A model generated the notes under the pieces. It saw only the letters and a program-made list of their open reading frames with translations. It was not told where the DNA came from and made no database searches. This document shows, one piece after another, positions 53,364 through 61,781 of a stretch of 64,000 nt of DNA. A program made the translations under genes and the position numbers. The stretch is from contig CAJXTX010000002.1 of the NCBI GenBank assembly GCA_913060705.1, positions 1 through 64,000 on the forward strand, given 5' to 3'. Every line of letters begins with the position of its first letter. The first letter of the stretch is position 1. Origin of the DNA: an uncultured Bacteroidota bacterium. Lineage in GTDB: Bacteria; Bacteroidota; Bacteroidia; Flavobacteriales; Flavobacteriaceae.

Positions 53364-54284
53364 CTAACCGTTTATGGCCACCACTTCAGCAACGGTATCA
53401 CCCATCATGTTTTTAAGCATGGTTTCAATCCCGTTTTTGAGGGTATAGGTAGAAGAAGGACATCCACTGCACGCTCCTTGCAATAAGACATGAACTTTTT
53501 TGGTCTCAGGATCGTATTTCTCAAACTGAATATTTCCGCCATCACTGGCTACTGCTGGTTTGACGTACTCATCTAGTATGGCCACAATCTGTTCACTAAT
53601 AGGATCATCGGCATTGATAGTTACAGTAGGGGTTTCTAATTCTTCAGACGATACACTCGTAGTGCTTTTGGCACCCCCTTGCGCCTTATGTGAATCCACC
53701 GCGAGGGCTCCAGTCGCTAAGAAGTTACTGATCAAATCACGCAGTTCAACCGTTATTTCGTCCCAGTTTCCGATGTCGTATTTAGTGACCGAGATGTAGT
53801 TCTCATCCATAAATACCTGTTTGACGTAGGGCTTCTTAAAGAGTTCGGTCGCTAATTGCGAGTGCTTAGCTTCGTCTATATTCTTGAACTCATAGAGTGC
53901 GGGTACAATGAGTTTGTTCGCCACAAACTTCATTACTGAAGGGTTTGGAGTCGCCTCTGCGTAGACGGTAACCGCAGCGGGTTGGTCTTTTGCCATCTCG
54001 TGTACCACGGGTTCTCCGGCATTTAAATATTCTACCAACTGTTGTGCGATAGCATCTTTGACCTCATTCCATTCAACGATATCGTATTTTTCTAGGGCTA
54101 CAAAATTGCTAGCGATATATACTTTCTTGACAAACGGAAGTTGAAACAACTCATAGGCCAAAGGAGCGTTTTTTGCTTCCTCAATCGAGTCAAATTCGTG
54201 AGCCTCTTCTACCAAAAAATGATTGGATTGAAACTTTAAGATGGCCGGATTAGAGGTTTCTATAGTGGTGATGTTGTATTCCAT
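53364..54284 (-). CDS. iron-sulfur scaffold/carrier Nfu with tandem N-terminal domains
   Basis: A 306-residue protein. Two tandem copies of the Nfu N-terminal domain can be aligned (NPAILKFQSNHFLVEEAHEF at residue 12 and NPSVMKFVANKLIVPALYEF further on), each ending in a KYDI..W(N/D)E motif. The C-terminal NifU domain has the cluster-binding GACSGCPSSTYTLKNGIE with its two Cys. It carries 4Fe-4S clusters to target proteins. Start ATG 54284 is chosen because a TAACTTTG promoter box at 54300-54307 on this strand lies just upstream. An in-frame ATG at 54320 would lie behind that box. Confidence 0.9.
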   Translation of the reverse strand: MEYNITTIETSNPAILKFQSNHFLVEEAHEFDSIEEAKNAPLAYELFQLPFVKKVYIASNFVALEKYDIVEWNEVKDAIAQQLVEYLNAGEPVVHEMAKDQPAAVTVYAEATPNPSVMKFVANKLIVPALYEFKNIDEAKHSQLATELFKKPYVKQVFMDENYISVTKYDIGNWDEITVELRDLISNFLATGALAVDSHKAQGGAKSTTSVSSEELETPTVTINADDPISEQIVAILDEYVKPAVASDGGNIQFEKYDPETKKVHVLLQGACSGCPSSTYTLKNGIETMLKNMMGDTVAEVVAING

Positions 54285-54299
54285 GGCAATGATTTTATG

Positions 54300-54307
54300 C
54301 AAAGTTA
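54300..54307 (-). promoter_or_regulatory. -7 element for nfu (TAACTTTG, minus strand)
   Basis: TAACTTTG on the minus strand fits TAnnTTTG and ends 15 bases before the nfu ATG. It faces away from the fabD box 29 bases to the right. No good -33 TTTG is seen. Confidence 0.45.
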
Positions 54308-54335
54308 CGAAGTAGCGCAATTCATATGCTTCCCG

Positions 54336-54343
54336 TAAGTTTG
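54336..54343 (+). promoter_or_regulatory. -7 element for fabD (TAAGTTTG)
   Basis: TAAGTTTG fits TAnnTTTG and ends 23 bases before the fabD ATG. Together with the minus-strand box it forms a divergent promoter pair in an 82-base gap. Confidence 0.45.
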
Positions 54344-54366
54344 TGGTTTCTAAAAAATGATGGAAT

Positions 54367-55248
54367 ATGAAGGCTTATGTTTTTCCTGGTCAGGGTTCAC
54401 AATTTGTTGAAATGGGCAAATCTCTTTATGAATCTAATAAAGAGGCGCAAGAGCTCTTTGAGCGTGCGAATGAGCAGCTCGGATTCAGAATTACGGATAT
54501 CATGTTTGAAGGCGACGCTGAAGCCTTGAAGCAGACCGAGGTGACGCAACCGGCCATTTTTATCCATTCAGTCATTACTGCACAGGTGTTACAGGATGCA
54601 TTCGATGCCAAAGCGGTGGCGGGTCATTCGCTAGGTGAATTTTCAGCCTTGGTTGCTGCTGGAGTGCTAAGTTTTGAAGACGGATTGTCTTTGGTGTCAA
54701 AGCGTGCCATGGCCATGCAACGTGCTTGCGGAATTGAACGCGGTACGATGGCAGCGGTTTTAGGTTTAGAAGATAAGATCGTCGAAGAGGTTTGTGCCTC
54801 GGCTGATGGGGTGGTTGTCGCAGCCAATTACAATTGCCCGGGTCAACTCGTGATATCTGGGGCCTTCGAAGCGGTTGAACGTGCGTGTGTAACCCTAAAA
54901 GAGGCTGGTGCACGTCGTGCATTACTGCTTCCCGTTGGTGGAGCGTTTCATTCACCGCTTATGGAACCTGCTCGAGAAGAACTGGCTTCTGCCATCGAAA
55001 GTACCCCATTTAATGCCCCAAAGGTTCCGATCTATCAAAATGTAACCGCTACAGCGGTAACTGAACTTGAGACGCTAAAAGAGAATTTGGTAGCTCAACT
55101 TACTGCGCCCGTGAAGTGGACGCAAAGTGTACAAAAGATGTGGAGCGATGGTTTTGACCAGTATGTAGAATGCGGTCCAGGTAATGTCCTGCAAGGATTG
55201 GTCAAAAAGATCGAACGAGAGGCAGAGGTGTCATCCGTACAATTGTAG
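54367..55248 (+). CDS. fabD: malonyl-CoA:ACP transacylase
   Basis: A 293-residue FabD, which loads malonyl onto acyl-carrier protein for fatty-acid elongation. It begins AYVFPGQGSQFVEMGK. The nucleophile Ser is in AVAGHSLGEFSALVAAG, the catalytic His in GGAFHSPLMEPA, and the arginine that binds the malonyl carboxylate lies in VSKRAMAMQRAC. The C-terminal VECGPGNVLQGLVKKI is standard. It is divergent from nfu and tail to tail with the Nramp-like gene with 1 base between. Confidence 0.96.
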   Translation: MKAYVFPGQGSQFVEMGKSLYESNKEAQELFERANEQLGFRITDIMFEGDAEALKQTEVTQPAIFIHSVITAQVLQDAFDAKAVAGHSLGEFSALVAAGVLSFEDGLSLVSKRAMAMQRACGIERGTMAAVLGLEDKIVEEVCASADGVVVAANYNCPGQLVISGAFEAVERACVTLKEAGARRALLLPVGGAFHSPLMEPAREELASAIESTPFNAPKVPIYQNVTATAVTELETLKENLVAQLTAPVKWTQSVQKMWSDGFDQYVECGPGNVLQGLVKKIEREAEVSSVQL

Positions 55249-55249
55249 T

Positions 55250-56527
55250 CTACGGTTTTACCACCAAATAAAGGTAGTAGAGCGCAAAGGCACTTAAAAA
55301 TACGATTCCGCTCCAACTTAAGATCTTCATAAGGGCTGAGGGTTGATGTATTTTGGGTGTCTGTGATGAAAAGATGAGTGCGTGATTCATGTAGCCTAAT
55401 AGGGGTGCAAATACAAATGAAGCAAAGGTTGCAATTGCAATAAGTCCTCCCATAGAACTAGAAAAGAACAAGATCACCACGAGATTTAGCGCAGCGAGAA
55501 GTAATACCGCTAAACCGTAAGGATTTTTCTTTGTTATTTCTAAACGATTGGCAAGATCTACTAACACCCTGGCCAAAGCGTCATGAGCGCTCAGACAGCT
55601 GCTAAACATGGCAGCAAGAGCCGCAATTGAGATGAAAATACGTGCCCAGTTTCCGAGTTGTAGGGTAAAAATGTCAGTGAGTTCTGCAGCAAACTTTACA
55701 CTACTGTCGCTAAGTACGGTACCTGAAGCATACAGCCCCATATACCCAATGTAGAAAAACAATACGGCTAAAATAGCTGTAATGACATACCCTAGATTGA
55801 ATTCTTTCAGCGCGTTTTTTACGCTGATTTCTTCTTTGCTCTGTTTGATTTTTTCGAGATTCCATAGGCTCACCCATCCAGAGGCTTCAACGGCAGTAGG
55901 CATCCACCCCACAAGGCTTATAATGAAAAGTACCCCTGCCGTATCGAACCAGGCTGGAGCTTGAAAATCTGGGTTTGATTGCGGTTCGGCGTTGAAAGTG
56001 ACCAGAAAAACGGTAGCCACAAGGGCGATGATTAATATGAATACAATGTATTTCAATGATTCTTCAAGTAGTTTATAGCGGCCAATGATGAGTACGGCAC
56101 TGATTAAAGCGAATAGCCCGACGGCAGCAGCGCTCGGAGAGGGTACGAGAGTGGTAAAAACATTCACGGTCATACCTGAGGTTACGCTGTATAACGCCGC
56201 CAAGATGGTAAAGGCACTTACGAGGTTCACTAGGGCGTACAAATACAAGAACCATCGGCTATGCGCGGCATATCCTTCAGTTAGACTTCTTTCTGTAGCA
56301 TGGGTAAAGCGTACCCCGAATTCAAAAAACGGAAACTTTAGCAGGTTGGCTAAAAGGATAGGAAGGATCATCAGCGGTCCATAAATAGCTCCTGCTTTGG
56401 TGGATAAAACAAGGTGTGAGGTACCAATTGCCATTGAAGCAAACAAAAGGCCCGGCCCCAGTTGATTAAAAAAACGACGTATCTTCACTAACCAAGGTTT
56501 TGTATAATCAAAGCCAATATATTTCAT
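55250..56527 (-). CDS. Nramp-like transporter lacking the canonical metal-binding motif
   Basis: A 425-residue membrane protein with about eleven helices of the Nramp (SLC11) fold. The first-helix motif of true Nramp transporters, DPGN, is replaced: LGPGLLFASMAIGTSHLVLS has A-I-G-T at that place. The sixth-helix MPHN-type site is also changed (VGWMPTAVEASGW). The metal ion or even the substrate therefore may differ from Mn2+/Fe2+. Related proteins are common in Bacteroidota and some are proposed to carry other cations. Its stop is 1 base from the fabD stop. Confidence 0.85.
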   Translation of the reverse strand: MKYIGFDYTKPWLVKIRRFFNQLGPGLLFASMAIGTSHLVLSTKAGAIYGPLMILPILLANLLKFPFFEFGVRFTHATERSLTEGYAAHSRWFLYLYALVNLVSAFTILAALYSVTSGMTVNVFTTLVPSPSAAAVGLFALISAVLIIGRYKLLEESLKYIVFILIIALVATVFLVTFNAEPQSNPDFQAPAWFDTAGVLFIISLVGWMPTAVEASGWVSLWNLEKIKQSKEEISVKNALKEFNLGYVITAILAVLFFYIGYMGLYASGTVLSDSSVKFAAELTDIFTLQLGNWARIFISIAALAAMFSSCLSAHDALARVLVDLANRLEITKKNPYGLAVLLLAALNLVVILFFSSSMGGLIAIATFASFVFAPLLGYMNHALIFSSQTPKIHQPSALMKILSWSGIVFLSAFALYYLYLVVKP

Positions 56528-56548
56528 TTCTCTATAGGAAGTGACACT

Positions 56549-57547
56549 ATGAAAGCAAGACGACTTTTTTTTGGATTTGTGATCGGCTTCGATCTTCTTT
56601 TTCTAATTTATGTTTTGGGCCCCAGGGTAGAAGGAGTGTCCATGGACGTTACCTTACCCGAATTGGATTTCACAATAGAAAATATTGATACGTATCTTAA
56701 GGAGAAAGAGGCTCAATTTCCGGTAAAGCCAAACAACGAGTCGCGCGTGGTGTGGGCCAGCACTCCAGGAGAAAAAACAGATTATGCGGTGGTATACCTT
56801 CACGGATGGTCAGCATCGTCTGAAGAAGGTAATCCAGTACACCGTAAAATCGCAGAAGATTTAGGAGCAAACCTTTATTTGCCGCGCCTAGCCAGTCACG
56901 GTCTGGATGTAGAAGATGCGATGCTAGAACTCACGGCAGACGCCCTCATTGACTCTGCTAAAGAAGCCCTGGCTATAGCCCAATTACTTGGTGAGCGGGT
57001 GGTGATCATCGCTACTTCTAATGGAGGGGCGCTCGCCTTGCATTTGGCACGGGCAGTGAACAACCTTGATGCATTAGTACTGTATTCTCCGAACATCGAG
57101 ATTTATGATTGGACCGCTAAGTTATTGGACGATCCGTGGGGCTTACAGTTGGCCCGATTGATCAAGGGGTCTGACTTCAATGAGATTGAAATGCCCGAAA
57201 CCCGTAAAGCGTATTGGTATGACAAGTACAGGCTAGAGAGCCTACCGCATTTACAAGCCTTTGTTCATTACACTATGCGACCCGGTACATTCAGGGCAGT
57301 CAAGGCGCCTGTTTTTTTAGGTTACTATTACAAGAACGAAGAGGAGCAAGACAAGGTGGTATCGGTAGAAGCCATGCTTGAAATGTATCAATACCTAGGG
57401 ACCCCCGATAGTTTAAAGCAAAAAGTGGCATTTCCAAACGCGGGGGACCACATCTTAGCCAGTCCGCTCGCCTCTAAAGATGCAGAGGGTGTTTATCAAG
57501 CCTCTAAAACTTTCTTGAAAGAGGTCGCAAGATTACCTATTCGGTAA
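56549..57547 (+). CDS. membrane-anchored alpha/beta hydrolase (lysophospholipase/carboxylesterase-like)
   Basis: A 332-residue protein with an N-terminal membrane or signal helix (residues 6-24) and an alpha/beta hydrolase domain. The HGW oxyanion motif (VVYLHGWSAS, residue 82) and the nucleophile elbow ATSNGGALAL (S157) are visible, and AGDHILASPLASKD near the end offers the catalytic His. YLPRLASHGLDVEDAMLELT resembles the monoacylglycerol/BioH-like cap region. The substrate cannot be told. It is divergent from the Nramp-like gene and followed by ppc after 118 bases. Confidence 0.8.
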   Translation: MKARRLFFGFVIGFDLLFLIYVLGPRVEGVSMDVTLPELDFTIENIDTYLKEKEAQFPVKPNNESRVVWASTPGEKTDYAVVYLHGWSASSEEGNPVHRKIAEDLGANLYLPRLASHGLDVEDAMLELTADALIDSAKEALAIAQLLGERVVIIATSNGGALALHLARAVNNLDALVLYSPNIEIYDWTAKLLDDPWGLQLARLIKGSDFNEIEMPETRKAYWYDKYRLESLPHLQAFVHYTMRPGTFRAVKAPVFLGYYYKNEEEQDKVVSVEAMLEMYQYLGTPDSLKQKVAFPNAGDHILASPLASKDAEGVYQASKTFLKEVARLPIR

Positions 57548-57665
57548 GATCTTAAACGTTTTAATATACTTCTGTGAATTGCTTTACGATTTACCTGAAA
57601 TCTAAGGCCTTTACTTTCAATTTTGCCTTGAAATACCTAAACTTGAGGATCATCAATCATCATCC

Positions 57666-60242
57666 ATGGCTCGAAAAATTCAAATAGAACGCTTTGACGA
57701 GGTCGTTCGATCTAAATATCAGGTGTACAACAGCCTGTTTTTAACCTTACCCTTTAAAACGATTAAAGACACTACGCTTATGCTCCCGCTTTTTGCGGAT
57801 GCTTGCGTCAAAGGGTTTGAAAAGCAGCAGTCGCCTGAACAAATTGTCGAAGCTTTTTTCAAAAGCTATCTACCAGAGCTCGATGAGGTGGCACAAAAGG
57901 ATGTGCTTTTCGCTTTTATCAAATACATCGAGCGTCAGGTGGTTTTATTTGATGCTATTGAGGATGCGGGGTATTCGTATGTCAATAACATGCACGGCCG
58001 TGGAACGCTTCGCTTTATTAAAGAAGAGGCTCAGAATAACAATAAGCTCGAAGCCTTAAAGGAATATCTAGAGCGTTTTAAGGTTCGCATTGTACTTACC
58101 GCGCACCCTACACAGTTTTACCCCAATACGGTGCTCACCATTATTCGCAATCTTGCTAAGGCTATCCGCCATAACGAACTCGATGAGATTAAGCAACTTC
58201 TTGATCAGTTAGGCTTGACGCGATTCTACAACAAAAAGAAACCGACACCGCTTGATGAGGCACATAGTCTTATTTGGTATCTCGAGAATGTATTCTACCA
58301 TTCTGCGGGGGCGATTTCTAGTTATTTGCGCAAAAACATTTTTGGTAACGAAAGCGTGGATAATCAAATTTTCGACTTTGGATTTTGGCCAGGAGGAGAT
58401 CGAGATGGTAACCCTTATGTAACTCCGGATATCACCAGAAAAACAGCTGAAACCCTGAACCATCATATCCTAAGAAATTACTACCGTGAATTGCGTCATT
58501 TAAAAACAAGACTCACATTCGACGGTGTGCTTCAACAGGTAGAGGCTTTAGAAATGGCGTTGTATCACACCTTGTTCTTTCCGAAGAAAAAGCCATTAAG
58601 CTTAACCGAGCTTAATGACGGGCTCCATGAAATATTGGAGGCATTACGGACGAATCATAACGGCTTTTATCAGGATCTCGTTCTAGATCTCATCGATAAA
58701 GTGAATCTATTTGGATACCACTTTGCTTCTTTAGATATCCGCCAAGATTCTAGGGTGCACGAGGCTGTATTTCAAGAAGTGATTGCGCATAAAGAGGTGC
58801 GCTCAAAGGTCAAGGAACTCAAAGGAGTGGAGTACGATGCGTTAAATTTAGAGCAACGCGTTGCCTTACTTACCTCTATCAAAGGAGATGTAGATCCGTC
58901 ATTATTTGATTCAGAATCTATTACTGCACAAACGCTTGAGAGCATTCGCGTAATGCAAGAGATTCAGATGAAGAACGGAGAGCGCGGTTCTAATCGATAC
59001 ATTATTAGTAATTGTCAATCACTCGAACACATTCTACAGCTCTATGCACTTATTCGTTTAAGTGGTTGGGAGCATCCCACAGCAGACATTATTCCGCTCT
59101 TTGAGACGGTTGATGATTTAAAAGCAGCTCCAGAGATCATGAAGGCGCTTTACGAGAACCAAACCTACCGACAGCATTTGGCCTCTCGAGGCAATAAACA
59201 GACCGTAATGCTCGGTTTTTCTGACGGAACGAAAGACGGCGGTTATTTTATGGCGAACTGGGGAATTTATGAAGCGAAAGAGGCACTTAGCTTACTTTCG
59301 ACCTCTTACAATGTTCGCGTAGCGTTCTTTGACGGTCGGGGAGGACCTCCTGCTAGGGGTGGGGGTAGAACCCATGAATTTTATGCTTCCTTAGGAGAAC
59401 AAATTCAAGCCGACGATATTCAACTCACCGTGCAGGGGCAAACCATTAGTTCAAACTTTGGAACCTTAGAATCGTCCCAATACAACCTCGAACAATTGCT
59501 GAGTTCAGGTATTAAGAATCAGCTTTTTGCTCGTGGTCAAAACAATCTTACCGAAGAAGATCGAAGTACTCTTGAGGAGTTGGCCGACCTTTCGTACAAT
59601 GCCTATGTGGACTTTAAAAATCACGAACTTTTCTTGCCTTATTTGCAAGAGATGACTACGCTTCCGTATTATGCCAAGACTAATATTGGTAGTCGTCCTG
59701 CTAAACGCGGACAAAAGAAAGAGTTTAGATTTGAAGACTTGCGAGCAATTCCTTTTGTAGGTAGCTGGAGTCAACTTCGCCAGAATGTCCCCGGATTTTA
59801 TGGGGTAGGATTCGCCTTGAATGCTTTCAAAGAGCGAGGTGAGTTTGATCGGGTGAAACGCCTGTATCAGAACAATGCATTTTTCAGGACCCTTATTGCC
59901 AATTCGATGATGAGTTTGACAAAGTCGCAATTTGATTTGACGTCTTACATGCAGCATCATGAGCGTTTTGGCCCGTTTTGGAGTTTGATTCATGAAGAAT
60001 ATCAGCGCTCAAAATCACTCGTTCTTGAGTTGAGTGGCTTTACCAGTTTGCTTGAAAACGAAGGCGCGAACAAGGCCTCCATTCAGCTCAGAGAAGGTAT
60101 TGTTCATCCCTTGCTAACCATTCAGCAATACGCCCTACAGCGGGTAAAGAAAACGATGGATACTGAACGGCGCGAATGGTACGAGAAAATGGTGACACGC
60201 TCTATGTTCGGTAATATTAATGCTAGTCGCAATTCAGCCTAA
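57666..60242 (+). CDS. ppc: phosphoenolpyruvate carboxylase
   Basis: An 858-residue PEPC that makes oxaloacetate from PEP and bicarbonate to refill the citric acid cycle. The catalytic His block is VLTAHPTQFYPNTVL (usual TAHPTE). FGFWPGGDRDGNPYVTPD and MLGFSDGTKDGGYFMANW are well conserved. The glycine-rich catalytic loop reads FFDGRGGPPARGGGRTHEFYA, with Asp where E. coli has His in FHGRGG. The C-terminus ends ASRNSA and lacks the usual terminal NTG. These are lineage traits of flavobacterial PEPC as I recall it. No gene is seen in the 118 bases upstream. Confidence 0.9.
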   Translation: MARKIQIERFDEVVRSKYQVYNSLFLTLPFKTIKDTTLMLPLFADACVKGFEKQQSPEQIVEAFFKSYLPELDEVAQKDVLFAFIKYIERQVVLFDAIEDAGYSYVNNMHGRGTLRFIKEEAQNNNKLEALKEYLERFKVRIVLTAHPTQFYPNTVLTIIRNLAKAIRHNELDEIKQLLDQLGLTRFYNKKKPTPLDEAHSLIWYLENVFYHSAGAISSYLRKNIFGNESVDNQIFDFGFWPGGDRDGNPYVTPDITRKTAETLNHHILRNYYRELRHLKTRLTFDGVLQQVEALEMALYHTLFFPKKKPLSLTELNDGLHEILEALRTNHNGFYQDLVLDLIDKVNLFGYHFASLDIRQDSRVHEAVFQEVIAHKEVRSKVKELKGVEYDALNLEQRVALLTSIKGDVDPSLFDSESITAQTLESIRVMQEIQMKNGERGSNRYIISNCQSLEHILQLYALIRLSGWEHPTADIIPLFETVDDLKAAPEIMKALYENQTYRQHLASRGNKQTVMLGFSDGTKDGGYFMANWGIYEAKEALSLLSTSYNVRVAFFDGRGGPPARGGGRTHEFYASLGEQIQADDIQLTVQGQTISSNFGTLESSQYNLEQLLSSGIKNQLFARGQNNLTEEDRSTLEELADLSYNAYVDFKNHELFLPYLQEMTTLPYYAKTNIGSRPAKRGQKKEFRFEDLRAIPFVGSWSQLRQNVPGFYGVGFALNAFKERGEFDRVKRLYQNNAFFRTLIANSMMSLTKSQFDLTSYMQHHERFGPFWSLIHEEYQRSKSLVLELSGFTSLLENEGANKASIQLREGIVHPLLTIQQYALQRVKKTMDTERREWYEKMVTRSMFGNINASRNSA

Positions 60243-60262
60243 AACCAATTTTTTCACTTCCG

Positions 60263-60294
60263 ATTTGGAAGTTGTAAAATTTGAAACCATCTTT
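60263..60294 (+). promoter_or_regulatory. promoter for the SAM riboswitch transcript (TTTG-N20-CATCTTTG)
   Basis: TTTG at 60263-60266 and CATCTTTG at 60287-60294 with a 20-base spacer fit the consensus except for the first base of the -7 element. The riboswitch begins 25 bases downstream. Confidence 0.5.
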
Positions 60295-60318
60295 GACCCG
60301 TTCATTCACATGATGTAA

Positions 60319-60420
60319 TTGTTATCAAGAAAGGTGAAGGGAATAGACCCTATGAAGCCTTAGCAACCCTCGTTCTTACGAGAAGGTGCTACATTCTACC
60401 CCGCAAGGGAGAGATAACGA
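60319..60420 (+). ncRNA. SAM-I (S-box) riboswitch upstream of metY
   Basis: The class core is readable: GTTATCAAGA, then AAGGTGAAGGGA, ATGAAGCC, TAGCAACC and AAGGTGCTA, each in the S-box order. P1 is closed by GTTATC (60321-60326) with GATAAC (60413-60418). A stem CTCGT/ACGAG (P3) lies between. It senses S-adenosylmethionine and should turn down metY and metX when methionine is plentiful. The expression platform must be in the 80 bases to the start codon; I do not see a clear terminator hairpin there, so control could be at translation. Confidence 0.92.
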
Positions 60421-60500
60421 TGCTAGCCACTTTCGGCTGTCCATCTTTTCTTTTTAGCAGTTGCCTCATTTCAGTATTAACCTAAAAAAATTACATCGTA

Positions 60501-61775
60501 ATGAGTGCACAACACCAATTTTCAACGCTAGCCCTAACGGCTGGACACGACTTATCTCAGCATGGCAAAACAATTGCCGTGCCTATTTACCAAACAACGG
60601 CCTACCGCTTCGATTCAACCGATCACGCGGCAGCATTATTTAATCTCAGTGAAGCGGGTAATATTTATACCCGTCTAAACAATCCCACTAATGGAATTCT
60701 TGAAGAGCGTTTGGCTGCTTTAGAAGGAGGTATCGCCGCTGTAGCTACCTCGTCTGGTACGGCAGCCGTGGCGACTACGCTGCAGACCCTGCTCAAGAGT
60801 GGCGAGCATATTGTTTGCTCGAATAGTGTGTATGGGGGTACCTACAATATGCTTGGTGTCACCTTACCGCGCTTAGGTATCACCACCACCTTTGTAGATC
60901 CGAGTGAGCTCGAAAATTTTGAAGCTGCTATTGAGCCGCATACACGTGCTATTTTTCTCGAATCTATCGGAAATCCAAAACTAGATGTGCTTGACATAGA
61001 GGGCATCTCGAAAATTGCTCAAAAGCATAAGATTCCACTAATTGTTGATAATACGGTGGCCACGCCTGCCTTACTCAATCCGATCAAGTTTGGGGCGAAT
61101 ATTGTGATCCATTCGCTTACCAAGTACATCAATGGGAATGGAACCGCCCTAGGAGGGGTCATCATTGATGCCGGAACCTTTGACTGGTCGAGCGGAAAAT
61201 TTGAAGAATTTACTACTCCTTCACCCGGTTATCACGGCTTAGTCTATCACGAGGCATTGGGTGCAGCTGCCTTTATCGCTAAAGTGCGCATTGAGGGATT
61301 GCGTGATTTTGGCTCGGCCCTGAGTCCGCTGAATGCTTTTCAGATTATACAAGGTCTAGAGACACTTTCGCTACGCATTAAAAAGCACAGTGAGAATGCT
61401 TTGAAGGTTGCCAATTGGCTGGTACAACAAGAGGAGGTGGCTTGGGTTAACTTTGTAGGAGCGAAGGATGAGCGCCAACAACTGCTAAGAAAAAAGTACT
61501 TGCCGGAGGGTATAAGCGGGCTCATCACCTTTGGTTTAAAGGGCGGATTTGCAGCAGCTAAAAAACTGACCGATGCTACCCGTTTGTTTAAAATTGCCGC
61601 TAATTTTGGGGATTCAAAGTCTATCATTGTGCATCCGGCTTCAACCACTCATCAGCAGCTAGATGAAAGTCAGCAGTCAGAAACAGGGGTTACGGCCGAC
61701 TTGATTCGTCTTTCGGTTGGCTTAGAAGATCCTAACGATTTGATCAATGATTTAAAACAAGCGTTGAAGGCGTAG
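60501..61775 (+). CDS. metY: O-acetylhomoserine sulfhydrylase (aminocarboxypropyltransferase)
   Basis: A 424-residue PLP enzyme of the Cys/Met metabolism family that joins O-acetylhomoserine with sulfide to make homocysteine. The start reads HQFSTLALTAGHD and PIYQTTAYRFDSTDHAAALF, typical of the O-acetylhomoserine branch. GNIYTRLNNPTNGILEERLAALEGG and the PLP-binding lysine in VIHSLTKYINGNGTALGG are intact. The last third (KIAANFGDSKSIIVHPASTTHQQL) is also standard. It is read from the SAM riboswitch and is followed by metX 6 bases later. Confidence 0.95.
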   Translation: MSAQHQFSTLALTAGHDLSQHGKTIAVPIYQTTAYRFDSTDHAAALFNLSEAGNIYTRLNNPTNGILEERLAALEGGIAAVATSSGTAAVATTLQTLLKSGEHIVCSNSVYGGTYNMLGVTLPRLGITTTFVDPSELENFEAAIEPHTRAIFLESIGNPKLDVLDIEGISKIAQKHKIPLIVDNTVATPALLNPIKFGANIVIHSLTKYINGNGTALGGVIIDAGTFDWSSGKFEEFTTPSPGYHGLVYHEALGAAAFIAKVRIEGLRDFGSALSPLNAFQIIQGLETLSLRIKKHSENALKVANWLVQQEEVAWVNFVGAKDERQQLLRKKYLPEGISGLITFGLKGGFAAAKKLTDATRLFKIAANFGDSKSIIVHPASTTHQQLDESQQSETGVTADLIRLSVGLEDPNDLINDLKQALKA

Positions 61776-61781
61776 TTGCCT

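Noticed and set aside
59505-59993. Antisense frame of 162 codons opposite ppc
   Set aside because: ppc motifs continue through this stretch. The antisense product is basic, irregular and without homology that I recognise.
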